Source: Limonium bicolor
Lineage: Eukaryota > Streptophyta > Magnoliopsida > Caryophyllales > Plumbaginaceae
Reading direction: 5' to 3'
Assembly: GCA_023374045.1 (NCBI GenBank)
Contig: CM041776.1
Location: 144,711,296 to 144,775,295 of the forward strand
Length of the DNA stretch: 64,000 bases
Numbering within the stretch: position 1 is the stretch's first letter; each line of letters opens with the position of its first letter. Positions 1 to 10,766 of this stretch are shown one piece after another. The notes beneath the pieces are model-generated. The model had not been told where the DNA came from and searched no databases. It saw only the letters and a program-made list of their open reading frames with translations. A program made the position numbers and the translations under genes.

Positions 1-1707
1 ATAGGAAGGTTCATAATAGGAATTTTATACCTAAACCTTGAACCTTCTATTAGGTAAAACTGAGTTACATAAGATATTATATTGATATATTACGTAATGG
101 GAAATAATGATATGTTATTTTGAATATAAAATATGGGAATTTTCATAATAGATTGTCTTATTATTTAATTAACAATTTCACTTACGAACCAGAATTTAAT
201 TCTTTGATAAATTCTACTTTGTGTAGATATATTGTCCATCCTAAATACAATAAAGGAAATTATTTATTAAGTTTCTTTGAAACCTTAGGTTTGTACAGCA
301 GTTTAAAAATATTTAAGGTTAAGGTTATTGAAGTTTAGTACAAAAGGATTGTACATGGTCTATAGAGAGAATGTGTGTTAATAAAAACATTTAGGAGATT
401 AAAGGTAAGTAAAGCTACATACAAGGTTATATTTAAACACCTTATTTATAGGTAATAATTAAGCGAATGATATACCTGTGGATACTAAGTAAAAGAGTTG
501 GAAGGGTTTGAGTTAATTAAAATATAGTTGTTTCAGGATGAAGAGTAATTGAACATTAAGGCAAGATAATTAAATGGTTATAATATTAAGTCATTCTAAA
601 GTAAAGATAAAATAATTGAGTCTAGTAGTTGTCTCTAAATCTAAGATCAATGAAGTTGTAACGAAATGCAGCTACGACACTATGATTCCGATATACATGT
701 TGTAGGTCTTAATTCAGTTAAGGGGAGACTTAATCATAAAGGATTATCTAGTAATATTGATAAGATACCTAATCATTACCTTATGGAATAATAGTATAGT
801 ATTCTAAGATAAATCCATCATAGGTTATAATACGATGTCTGTCCTAAAGTAAGAATAAAGGTAGAAGTTAAGGGTGATTATTGAGATTCTAAGACTAACT
901 GAGTAATATAAATACACTTAAGATATAAAGGTATTAATGTGAGAACTACGGTTAAGTATTAGTAGTGGATAAGAGTGAGGAATCTATTTAAGTTTGACTT
1001 AGGGTATAAGTTATTGATGATAGATTACCTTTAATATTCTTCAGAGTACTGTGATTGTTTACGCAAGTTGTCTAGAGCTGCTACAGCGTTATCCAGGTAC
1101 GATTTCTCGTACTCCGATATTTTTGCTGATTGACTTGTGGAATGTTTTGTACGATTTCTCGTACTCAGCTTGTTGTGTTATGGACTTTATGGAATGTTTT
1201 GGAACACCAACTGATCTTGAATGGGTTTCAGAATGAGCTGTTGTGTGACTAATTGAGCTTGATGTGACTAACTGAGCCTGTATGTGAAACTTCCTTGGTT
1301 ATTGGTTCCTCCTATCTAGTGTTTCACTAGATATTAACTGCCTAGGGTTTACGCTTCTACACTCTGTAGGACTGAGTGTTTTGGTATTGCTCTTGTGCAG
1401 TTAATGATCTAGTGGGGTGACTGGGAATATAGGAAAATATCTGGTTGTGGTAATTCTTCCTTTGGACTCTGGGTATTGTTTCATCCATGAGTCGAGTTTG
1501 ATCAGCCTTATTGGAATGGATTCTTTCTATTGGATATTAATTGTTGAGGGTTTACGCCTCTCACTCTGTAGGACTGAGTGTTTGGTATTGCTTCTTGTGC
1601 AGTTAATAATCTAATGGGAATATGGGAAATGTTAATCTTGGTACTGAATATGGATTATTTCTATTAAGTGGTGCACACACTTTTCACCGATGACCAAGAA
1701 CGGGTCG

Positions 1708-1865
1708 GTGGCAGCGGAGGTCTGCTATACCTCGTCCATCTGGACAACTGACAGCGGAGGTCTGTTACCTCGTCCTTGTGACAACTGACAGCGGAGGTCT
1801 GTTTACCTCGTCCTTGTGACAACTGACAACGGAGGTCTGTTTACCTCGTCCTTGTGACAACTGAC
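1708..1865 (+). repeat. 38-bp tandem repeat inside X LTR
   Basis: About four head-to-tail units of roughly 38 bp, each holding a GCGGAGGTCTG ... ACCTCGTCC core and ending GACAAC. The same array is at 50610-50770 in copy B, and a diverged inverted array (unit about 47-50 bp) lies in the X relative at 45091-45285. The GGAGGT and ACCTCGTCC halves of each unit can partly pair. It is an LTR sub-repeat, not CRISPR: the units are contiguous, without spacers. Confidence 0.85.
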
Positions 1866-1960
1866 TGGCGGGGGGGCCATCTCTCCCAATTGGTTTATTC
1901 CACTCTTGAGTATATTTTGTCTATGGGAATCATCTTCTGAAATGGTGGAGACATACATGT

Positions 1961-1965
1961 CTACC
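1961..1965. repeat. 5' target-site duplication CTACC of the Athila insertion
   Basis: CTACC just before the 5' LTR recurs at 12605-12609 after the 3' LTR. Copy B at about 50865-50880 carries the site once and uninterrupted, confirming the insertion point. Confidence 0.92.
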
Positions 1966-2226
1966 TGATAAGTGAGAAATATATAGACTTTTAAGGGTTT
2001 AATTACCTTATAATTTGCAGTATTTTAAGTAATATTTCTCACTTATCTGACGATTTTCCTAGGTTTATGTTTTGATATGAATTGATATTTTATGTGTTAA
2101 ATGTAGGAAAAAGTGTTGGAATCAAGTAGTTTACTTCACAAGCTTTCCAACGCAACAAACGGCGAGTCAAACGGACTTATAACGAAGAATCTGGACCAGC
2201 TTAAACATTGCGTGAAAAATAGAGAA

Positions 2227-2440
2227 CATTATGTCCGCTTGGTTTTCGGGCGGTCACAAAGGCGGACCACAGCCGCGTCCGCTTGGTTTTCGGGCGGTCA
2301 GAGAGGCGGACTGGAGCATCACTGCAGGCGGACAGGAGACGCGGACAGAAGAAGACACGCAGGCGGACAGGAAACAAACAGCAGCGTCCGCATGAATTAG
2401 ACGCGGACGCCTGGGCGGACGCGGCGCGGACAGGTGCTGC
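2227..2440. repeat. CpG-rich GCGGAC/GTCCGC palindromic patch in Athila U3
   Basis: A dense cluster of GGCGGAC, GCGGAC and their complements GTCCGC and CCGCGTCCGC within about 210 bp, much richer in CpG than the flanks. It is repeated at 11033-11240 in the 3' LTR. It lies 270-480 bp upstream of the TATA box. An analogous GGCGG/CCGCC patch lies upstream of TATA in the inverted solo LTR at 31404-33565. Function is unknown; an enhancer or a hairpin source are both possible. Confidence 0.7.
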
Positions 2441-2710
2441 AGCGCACCAAAAATTGTGCCGGATCCAGATTTCGACGCGAATTCTCTTCTTCCTTCTTCC
2501 TTCGCGGCGCCGCAATCGAACTACCTTCATTAATTGCAGACGGTCGCCCACCTTAATTTGTGCACGCGTGATCAGCTCTGCAATCAATTGCTCTGCCCGA
2601 TGAAATCTCTGACTGCAATCTTCACGGATCTGCACCAACTCCACTGCCATCTACTCACTAGCTCACCGTCCCTGTCACTTCTCCGTTGTCTGCTTCTGAA
2701 TCCCTCAGCC

Positions 2711-2718
2711 TATATAAA
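2711..2718 (+). promoter_or_regulatory. TATA box of Athila 5' LTR
   Basis: TATATAAA followed by CCCACACTCTGC. The same TATATAAACCCAC context is kept in the 3' LTR (about 11511) and, on the minus strand, in the related solo LTR (32662-32669), where most surrounding sequence has diverged. This is the likely start region of the genomic transcript. Confidence 0.75.
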
Positions 2719-3808
2719 CCCACACTCTGCTTGCTAAAAAATCATCCATTCACCCACGCATTCATCTATCAATCGATCATCCCAATCATCAGCCACACTC
2801 CCTCACTCACATCGTACTCCATTCACTTCATTTCCCTCCATCAAAATAATCACCCATCCACTCCATTAAATTTCCACGTAAACACACATATCCCACTTTT
2901 ATTTTATTTTCACTATTACGCACCAGCTCTACAGAAATAAATTAGCAGACGGGGCAACGCAAGACAAAGTTGAAGCGAGGAACCGGAGTGAACTTCTAAA
3001 CTGGAGTTATCTCTTACCCTTACTTTAATTTATTTAATGCATTCCTTTTCTGTTATCGTTGTTTCTGTAACGATGAGCGAGTAAGTATTTTAGCTTCCCG
3101 GGTTGGGAAGCGAACCTATTTCCTAAATTCTGTTATGTATTTCTTAAATAAATTTAGTTAACTGCAACAGTTCAATTCCTGTCCTTCAAGTGTTTTAATT
3201 ATTTGGCCGGTAGTTAAAACAACCCTTGTAGTTATTTTATTAAAATGCGAGAGCTGAGATAAATAACTAGACGAGGAAGTTGAACCTAATTAACAGCTAG
3301 AAGCCTGATCCGGCCTATAGGTTAATTAGACTCCAATAGAAACTGCTCTTTATGCGATTAATTGTGTCCGGTCTAGAGCATTAGCCTGCTGCTAGGTCTA
3401 ACAATTGGTTAGGATTCATTATACTTAGTCGTTAATGAATTAATTAAAGTTTCTGAGTTATTGCAGTAAAATTAAAGGAAGAATTTAGTAACAGATATAA
3501 AAGGAATAGGTAAGCAAACAACCCGGGTGCGCTTTTCTATTTATCACATTCACCACTCTTTAAATCCCTCTGTTTTATTTAAGTTGTTTTATTTTTCCTT
3601 GTAGTTTAGTTTCTTTTTCAATCAAAACCGAAAAAGTGATATTTCCTGTTTTCTTTAGTTTAACTTAATTTCCCAGTTAATCAAATATTTGTCAATTAAT
3701 TATACGAGGTCCCTGAGATCGACAACCCCATTTAATCACTATACCCGCAAAACGATAGGTACACTGCCTATGTGGTAGAAGTAGTCACATATTTCTCCAT
3801 CAAGTTTT

Positions 3809-3826
3809 TGGCGCCGTTGCCGGGGA
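3809..3826 (+). other. Athila primer-binding site, tRNA-Asp
   Basis: TGGCGCCGTTGCCGGGGA is complementary to the 3' end of plant tRNA-Asp(GUC). That primer is characteristic of the Athila lineage. The site overlaps an imperfect palindrome: CCGTTGCCGG pairs with CCGGCACGG at 3829-3837. Confidence 0.92.
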
Positions 3827-3977
3827 CCTCCGGCACGGTTAATTGACAATTATTATTTAATTGGGATAAGTTAAATTTTTCATTCTTTTATTTTTATTTT
3901 CTGTTTGATATTTTCTCTTTTTTTTGCCACGTATATAGTTAATCTAGTTTTTCCATATTCATACCAACTCGTCTCTT

Positions 3978-5849
3978 ATGCGTCGGACCCGATCTGCAGG
4001 AGAACCTATAGCTGAATTTCAGCCAGAGATCGAAAGAGTTCTCCACAGCAGGCGACAACTACAGTTTGCCATGACGACCAGACAAACTCTGGGGGAGTAC
4101 CAGCAACCATCAGTAGAAGGACGATCCTCTGCTATCGTCCTCCCTCAAGTGACGCAAACTGAGCTCGACGCCTGGCAATTCAAGACGAGCTTCATCACCA
4201 CGTTGTACCACCAGGGACAATTCAGCGGACTTGACTCAGATGATGCCCCACACCACATCTCTGCATTCCTGGACTTCTGCAATACATTCAACAAGACGGG
4301 GAACCTGAACGAGCGCATTCGTCTACAGCTGTTCCCCTATTCTCTGAAAGACGGAGCGTCCAGGTGGCTAAGGAGTCTGCAACCGGGTAGCATCCACACT
4401 TGGGCTGACTTGGCAAACAAGTTCCTGGCGAAGTACTATCCACCGTCAAAGACAAGGGAAAAGATCGCTGAAATCACAAACTTTTGTCAAGAACCAGGTG
4501 AGTCCCTGTATGATTCTTGGGATAGATTCAAGGAGCTGCAGATTCAATGCCCACACCATGGTATGAGTAGCGAAGAACTAGTACTGTCGTTCTTTAAGGG
4601 ATTGAATGATTCAAACAAGATGGTACTAAGTTCCTCATCTGGAGGAAACTTTATGGCAAGAACTGGGGATGAAGCGATGGAGCTTTTGGACACCATGACC
4701 GCTAGTACCAGACAGTGGTGCAAGAACAAGGGGAGAGGTGAGCCAAAAGCAGGTATGTATAATATTCCCCCACAGGATCATTTATCCGCTCAACTAACAG
4801 CTCTTACTAAAGTTGTGGAAAAGTTAGCTGTAAACCAGACGCAACAGCAAACCGCGAAGGCAGCTACTTCTTCGCCTTTCCTGAATCCTTGCTGTGAGAA
4901 TTGTGGAGGAGCCCACGAAACGTTCAACTGTGAAGGTCCTAGCTTTGCAGGTAACCCCGAAGAGCTAAAATCGATCAACAACAGACCAGGTAACCCCTAT
5001 CCTAACAATTTCAATCAGAATAATTGGAGGAACAATCAACAACCTCCATGGAGGGGTAATGATCAGTCTATAGGTAATTTTGGGTTCAATCAAAATAGAC
5101 CACCTTACTTTAGACAGCAGGAGCAATCCCAAAATTCTCAAGGAGGCAGTGGTAAAATTGAGAATATGCTGGCAGAAATCCTTAAACAAGGCCAAACTAC
5201 AAACTCCAGGATTGCCGAAATAGAAGCTAAACTTTCTGAACAAGCCGCTAAAAACGCTGATCAAGCTTCTATCAACCTGAGCCTAGAGAGGCAAATGAGT
5301 CAAATTTCACAACAGCTGGCACAGCGACCGACGGGGTCACTTCCCAGTCAGCCTGACCCTAACCCAAGGGAGCATGCAAAAGCAGTAACTCTGAGAAGCG
5401 GCAAGGAACTAGTTTCTGATGTTCCAGAAGTTGAAGAAGATTTTAATAAGCCAGCTGAATCTCAACCTGAAGTGGAGGAAACAACAAATCCCAAGGAGAA
5501 GGAGTCTCCTGAATCTCTCACTATTAAACCTTCTCAACTCTCTTATAATCCTCCTATTCCATTCCCTAACAGACTAAAGAAAAAGAACATGGACGAGCAA
5601 TATGGAAAATTTCTTAATATCTTTAAGAAATTAACTATTAATATCCCTTTTTCTGATGCTTTGTCTCAAATGCCTATGTATGCTAAATTTATGAAGGATA
5701 TTTTGTCTAACAGGCGTTCTTTGCTAGAGTCTGACACAGTCAAGTTGACAGAAAGAGTATCTGCAGTTCTCCTGAAGAAACTGCCACCCAAGTTAGGAGA
5801 TCCGGGTCTTCCCATCATTCCATGCGCTATCGAGAAGGTGATTGGGTAA
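3978..5849 (+). CDS. gag: Athila Gag polyprotein N-terminal part
   Basis: A 623-codon open frame encoding the capsid/nucleocapsid precursor, which assembles cytoplasmic particles and packages element RNA. The retrotransposon gag domain (about residues 85-230) includes FLDFCNTFNKTGNLNERIR, RWLRSLQPGSIHTW and FLAKYYPPSKTR. A single CX2CX3HX4C-like knuckle follows near residue 310 (CENCGGAHETFNC). The middle is rich in Asn and Gln, and a predicted coiled-coil segment of about 60 residues comes next. ATG 3978 is the first in-frame Met after the leader, 150 bp past the PBS. The frame ends at a stop in a position where protease is expected to continue, so a one-base frameshift at about 5847 separates Gag from Pol. 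Confidence 0.88.
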   Translation: MRRTRSAGEPIAEFQPEIERVLHSRRQLQFAMTTRQTLGEYQQPSVEGRSSAIVLPQVTQTELDAWQFKTSFITTLYHQGQFSGLDSDDAPHHISAFLDFCNTFNKTGNLNERIRLQLFPYSLKDGASRWLRSLQPGSIHTWADLANKFLAKYYPPSKTREKIAEITNFCQEPGESLYDSWDRFKELQIQCPHHGMSSEELVLSFFKGLNDSNKMVLSSSSGGNFMARTGDEAMELLDTMTASTRQWCKNKGRGEPKAGMYNIPPQDHLSAQLTALTKVVEKLAVNQTQQQTAKAATSSPFLNPCCENCGGAHETFNCEGPSFAGNPEELKSINNRPGNPYPNNFNQNNWRNNQQPPWRGNDQSIGNFGFNQNRPPYFRQQEQSQNSQGGSGKIENMLAEILKQGQTTNSRIAEIEAKLSEQAAKNADQASINLSLERQMSQISQQLAQRPTGSLPSQPDPNPREHAKAVTLRSGKELVSDVPEVEEDFNKPAESQPEVEETTNPKEKESPESLTIKPSQLSYNPPIPFPNRLKKKNMDEQYGKFLNIFKKLTINIPFSDALSQMPMYAKFMKDILSNRRSLLESDTVKLTERVSAVLLKKLPPKLGDPGLPIIPCAIEKVIG

Positions 5850-6313
5850 CGGTTTATGTGATTTAGGAGCAAGTATTAATTTGATGCCTTTATCTATTTT
5901 CAAGAAATTAGGTGTAGGTCAATGTGCTCCCACATCTGTTCAGTTACAACTAGCAGACCGTTCCATAATTATCCTAAAGGAAAAGTTGAGGACTGGTAGT
6001 TTCTATTGATAAATTTATTTTCCCTGCTGATTTTATCATCATTGATATGGAGGAAGATACAGATGTACCACTAATTTTGGGCAGACCGTTTATGAGAACT
6101 GCCCGCACTCTCATTGATGTGGAAGGAGGGAAGATTATTCTAAGATTTCATGATGAGCAGGTTGTTTTCGACATGACACGCAACATGAAGCGTCCTGCCG
6201 CTGTTCAATCCTGCTTTGCAATAGATGTTATTGACTCTTTAGTGCAGGAAACTATTTTAAGCAAGAGAAGAGGAAATCCTGGAAAGATGTCTTATGGCAT
6301 CTTGCGAAGCTGA
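5850..6313 (+). pseudogene. Athila aspartic protease region, frameshifted
   Basis: The active-site motif is DLGASINLMP (about 5857-5890), the Athila variant of D-S/T-G. It is followed by a broken stretch to about 6045. Open frame 6047-6313 then carries the flap and C-terminal region, including DVPLILGRPFMRTARTLIDV, which is well conserved. At least two frame changes (about 5848 and about 5995-6010) occur within 200 bp. The enzyme would cleave Gag-Pol. This copy cannot make it intact. Confidence 0.82.
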
Positions 6314-7976
6314 TGATGAGGATCCAGATATGGCCCTCATGGCTGAGGAGTTAAACAAAAGGCGGCCACACTTCCACAAGTACCAGCAGCAATTTGAGAA
6401 AGTCGAGCGAAGTGCTGACCGGCCAAGACCATCTATTGAAAAACCTCCTACAGTGGAGATGAAACCTCTTCCCTCTCATTTGAAATATTCTTTTCTTAAT
6501 GAACCATCGGAATTACCTGTTATAATCTCTTCTGACTTGACAGGAACTCAAGAGAAGCAACTACTGGAGGTGTTGCGCAATCACATCAGCTATTGGTTGG
6601 TCTATAGCAGATATTAAGGGAATCAGCCCTCAGTTGTGTTCTCACCGAATCTATATGGAAGATAACTACCGACCATTGGCTCAGCCTCAGCGACGTCTTA
6701 ACCCAGTCCTAAAAGAGGTAGTTAAGAAAGAGGTAATCAAACTACTCGATGCAGGCATTATTTATCCTATTTCAGACAGTAAATGGGTAAGTCCAGTTCA
6801 GGTAGTACCAAAGAAAGGAGGAATCACTGTGGTTCCTAATGAAAAGGGTGAGCTGATTACCCAGCGTCCCACTACAGGATGGCGGGTTTGTATTGATTAT
6901 AGAAAATTAAATGACGCCACTCGTAAGGACCATTTTCCATTACCTTTCATTGATCAAATGTTGGAAAGACTAGCTGGACATGACTACTACTGCTTTCTGG
7001 ATGGCTTTTCAGGTTATTTTCAGATCCCTATAGCTCCTGAGGATCAGGATAAGACAACTTTTACCTGTCCGTATGGAACCTATAGTTATAAAAGAATGCC
7101 ATTTGGATTATGTAATGCTCCTGCCACGTTTCAACGTTGTATGATGGCCATCTTTGCTGAATATATTGAGAAATGCATTGAGGTTTTTATGGACGATTTT
7201 TCTGTTTATGGTCTAACATTTGAATCCTGTCTAGAAAACCTTGATCTTGTGCTGTCCAGGTGTGAAGAAACCAATCTGGTGTTAAATTGGGAAAAATGCC
7301 ACTTCATGGTTCGAGAAGGAATCGTCCTGGGCCACAAAATTTCTTCAAAAGGTATTGAGGTAGACCGGGCTAAAGTCGAGGTAATTGAAAAGCTCCCACC
7401 ACCATCTTCTGTTAGAGATATTCGTAGTTTTCTTGGACACGCAGGTTTTTATAGAAGATTCATCAAAGATTTTTCCAAAATCTCTAAACCTCTGTGTGAT
7501 CTACTTGCGAAGGATGTCAAGTTCCATTTTTCTGAAGAATGTCTGAAAGCTTTTAATTTATTAAAAGAAAAGCTAATTTCTGCACCTGTCGTTGTGTCTC
7601 CTGATTGGTCACTCCCTTTTGAGATAATGTGTGACGCTAGTGATTACGCTGTGGGAGCCGTGTTATGTCAGAAGATTGATAAAATTCTTCGGGTAGTATA
7701 TTATGCAAGTCGAACTTTAAATGATGCCCAGAAAAATTATGCGACCACAGAAAAAGAATTACTAGCTGTAGTTTTTGCTCTAGATAAGTTTCGATCTTAT
7801 TTACTGGGTGGTAAAATTATTGTGCATACTGACCACTCTGCTCTTAAGTATTTGTTGCTAAGGCAGAGTCAAAACCCAGGTTGATTAGGTGGATTCTCCT
7901 ATTGCAAGAATTTGATATTGAGATCAGGGACAAAAAGGGACACAAAATGTGGTAGCTGATCATCTGTCCAGAATGG
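6294..7976 (+). pseudogene. Athila reverse transcriptase and RNase H, frameshifted
   Basis: A linker ORF (6294-6617) leads into the main open frame 6634-7884 (416 codons) after a frame change near 6580-6600. RT motifs are in order: WVSPVQVVPKKGG, WRVCIDYRKLNDATRKDHFPLP, FQIPIAPEDQDKTTFTCPYG, MPFGLCNAPATFQRCM and the catalytic FMDD (VFMDDFSVYG), with Phe in place of the usual Tyr, as is common in this lineage. RNase H starts near 7610 (FEIMCDAS ... TEKELLAVVFALDKFRSYL ... [11 protein letters not shown]). The frame breaks at about 7862, and the RNase H tail ([10 protein letters not shown]) continues in another frame to about 7976. Confidence 0.9.
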
Positions 7977-9392
7977 AGGCATCTGATGATGGGACTCCCA
8001 TCAACGAGTCCTTCCCTGATGAGTCAGCATTTGCAGCAGAAGATGTTGAGGATCCATGGTTTGCTGATATCGCTAACTACCTTGTTAGAAGATTGTTCCA
8101 GCTGATATGACTTATCAGCAGAGAAAGAGGTTCTTTTCCATTGTCAAACATTATTTTTGGGATGACCCTTATCTGTTTAAAGTCTGTGCAGATGGTATCA
8201 TTAGGAGATGTGTCCAGAAGTCAGAGGTCAGAAACATCCTCCTCCATTGCCATTCCAGAGAAGCCGGTGGACATCATGGTGCCACTCGAACCGCCGCAAA
8301 AATACTAGAATCAGGTTTTTTCTGGAACACCCTTCACAAGGATTGTCATGCGTTTGTTTCGACATGTGATCGGTGTCAAAGGCAAGGTAATCTATCTCGT
8401 CGGAATGAGCTACCACTGAATAACATGTTAGAAGTTGAGCTATTTGACGTCTGGGGTATTGATTTTATGGGTCCCTTCCCAAACTCTTTCGGTAATCTTT
8501 ACATCTTAGTAGCTGTTGATTATGTTTCAAAATGGGCGGAAGCCCTTGCCTGTTCTACTAATGATGCTAAAATTGTTGTGAAGTTCCTGAAGAAAAATAT
8601 TTTCACTCGATTCGGCGTTCCTCGAGCCATAATCAGTGACGGTGGCTCCCATTTCTGTAACCGCCAGTTTGAAGCACTATTAAAGAAATATGGGGTTCGA
8701 CATAAGGTTTCCTTACCCTACCATCCTCAACAAATGGGCAGGCCGAAGTGACGAACCGAGAGCTCAAGTGGATCTTGCAAAAGACGGTGAACTCTTCTCG
8801 AAAGGATTGGTCACTTCGATTAGATGAAGCGCTCTGGGCCTACCGCACTGCTTTCAAGACACCAATTGGCATGTCTCCCTACAAGTTGGTTTTTGGGAAG
8901 GCATGCCACTTGCCTGTGGAATTAGAATACAAGTCATATTGGGCTTTGAAAGCTCTTAATTTTGACCTACAGCAAGCCGGTGATAAACGCAAGTTCCAGT
9001 TGACAGAGTTGGAGGAACTCAGGAACGAATCTTACGAGAATGCTGTAATATATAAGGAACGTACCAAGCGCTGGCATGACAAGATGATTGCCAATCGAGA
9101 ACTCAAGGTGGGGGACCAAGTCCTACTTTTCAACTCCAGGCTCAGATTCTTCCCAGGTAAGCTGAAATCTACTGGTCAGGGCCTTACCCTATTATTAGCA
9201 TTTCCCCATTCGGTGCGATTGAACTCGCCAATGCAAAGGGAGAGAAACATTTAAAGTCAATGGGTCAAGAGTCAAGAAATTTCTGGGTACTACACTGGAT
9301 CAAGCTGCTACTATGAAATATCTCTTAAAGATCCAACTGCAAGGTTAGCTACTTCACAAAGTCCAGCCAATGACTATAAAGAGGGCAGCTGA
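7977..9392 (+). pseudogene. Athila integrase, frameshifted
   Basis: The N-terminal HHCC zinc-binding region lies at about 8245-8395 ([16 protein letters not shown] ... CDRCQRQG). The catalytic core begins with [11 protein letters not shown] (first Asp) and IISDGGSHF (second Asp). The segment with the catalytic Glu is reached only after a one-base loss near 8735, which ends the first frame at 8751. The following frame (8748-9254) has the C-terminal core and GPY/F-like domain ([40 protein letters not shown]). A further frameshift at about 9165 moves the last 70 codons to another frame, ending near 9392. Integration activity is not expected. Confidence 0.88.
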
Positions 9393-10766
9393 CCGGGAGG
9401 CAACCCAGGGGTAATTTTCAAATTCATGTTTTATAAGCTACGCATCTATTTCTCTCTAATATATTGTGATATATATATATATATAAAAGGGGCGAGGAGA
9501 AAGAAGAGAGGAAGGAGATAATTAGACCTGTGCTATTAACGCAACGCTTCCTAGCGTTATTTTGGTATTTGACAGTGTGTGTAGGTAAACCGTTTGTTGC
9601 AATCACTCCAAGCTGAACCCTTGCTTAGACTCAAGTGTGAGGAACATCGACCCCACGCCAATGCTTTAAGTGTGAGGAAGGGCACCTTCCTCAATCTCAC
9701 GATATCAGGGGAGTCTCAGTTCCTTTATTTTTAATATTTATGTTCAGCCACTCGAGCTTTAACTGTTGATTCATGAGTCTGGCATATTTTGAAAGGTCTT
9801 TTCTTGATTATTTTATGAACAATGAGGACATTGCTCCTCTTAAGTGTGAGGAAGTTTAGACCTTTCCCTGAAAATATGCCAGTAGTACCTAATGCCACAC
9901 TTGATTTTTATTGTTCTCTAATTATGATAGTAAGCTTCTCTAAAGGCCAATACATGTTGAATTTTCGGGCTAAAATTTTTTGTGGAAGTTTTTGAAATCG
10001 AGCCTGATGACAACCTCAAGAATCGTTCTGCTTGACGTTGTTTGTATGTATCAAATTCTTCTTACAAAATTAAATCTATTTCACTGAAATCTGGTGGATA
10101 AGCTGATTGTGGAAATTGAGCTACCTTAGCTTGGCAATCATGGGACTAAGTGAAAGTTTGGTATGGAAAGGATAAGGAAAGGTACTCCTCTGATCATATA
10201 ATGAAGTTTTCTGAACCAAAACAGGCCTCGTTCATTCGGTTATTAAGTCCTTGGGGTGCCTTATCTCCCATCTACCTAAGGTCTTGTGATCTGGGATAGA
10301 AGGCCCAAAGCCACTACATGGGTGAAAGAAAAGTCTGGGGATGAAAACAAATTGTGCGAACAATGAAAAACAAAAGAGAAGAGAAAAACAAAGAAATAAA
10401 CATGCAAAACTCTGAATGATTGTCGCAATTTTCATTTGATCATGAGTATGTGGTGTTGAAAGGTATCACGGAATAAGGTGTTACTTCACACCCTTGTCAT
10501 CCAAAGGTAAGAGAAAAGAAATTGGTGGAAGGTTCCAAGCTAATCTATGTTCAATTTTTACAATCTGACTTATCCATGCTCTTATTAAAAATTTTCTGTT
10601 TCACTGTTTACAAAAACCTACATCTAAAAGCAGGATTATTCTTTTGATTGCCATTTAGCTTGATTTCCTTCCACGATTGTTGAATCCCGGAGTTTGATAC
10701 TGTAACCTTAGAGAAAGTTTGTTCTTATTTGCTTGAGGACAAGCAAAAGATAAGTGTGAGGAAGTT
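9393..10766 (+). other. Athila 3' non-coding region, no env ORF
   Basis: About 1.37 kb between integrase and the 3' LTR. No open frame on the plus strand resembles an envelope-like protein. It holds a short (TA)n run near 9470-9485 and four copies of AAGTGTGAGGAA (9633, 9668, 9842, 10752). The last copy abuts the 3' LTR and is the polypurine tract. Confidence 0.8.
10752..10766 (+). other. Athila polypurine tract (plus-strand primer)
   Basis: AAGTGTGAGGAAGTT lies immediately before the 3' LTR start TGATAAGTG at 10767. It is purine-rich but interrupted by T. Three near-identical 12-mers lie upstream at 9633, 9668 and 9842. Confidence 0.65.

Larger units (their letters stand above)
1..1965 (+). 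mobile_element. Element X copy A, 5' LTR (part 1, interrupted)
   Basis: This stretch matches 48889-50865 almost base for base and continues, after removal of the Athila insertion, at 12605. It is the 3' part of a very long LTR; its 5' part lies before the window. There is no coding capacity; the small open frames are not supported. It contains a 38-bp tandem array near its end. It is assigned to the LTR because the matching segment in copy B lies between a TGAAATACCC start (45776) and a GTGTTACA end followed by a PBS (51593). Confidence 0.85.
1966..3802 (+). repeat. Athila 5' LTR
   Basis: Repeated at 10767-12604 with scattered substitutions and small indels. It starts TGATAAGTGAGAAAT and ends TCTCCATCA. 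The U3 part holds a CpG-rich patch of CCGC/GCGG motifs (2227-2440) and, about 270 bp further on, a clear TATA box. The LTR ends six bases before the PBS. Confidence 0.93.

Noticed and set aside
1708..1865. CRISPR-like repeat array
   Set aside because: Units are contiguous without unique spacers, lie inside an LTR, and the genome is a plant's.
2201..2650. 149-codon minus-strand frame in the Athila LTR
   Set aside because: Arises from the Arg-rich reading of CpG repeats; its copy in the 3' LTR is shifted by indels, so the protein is not conserved.
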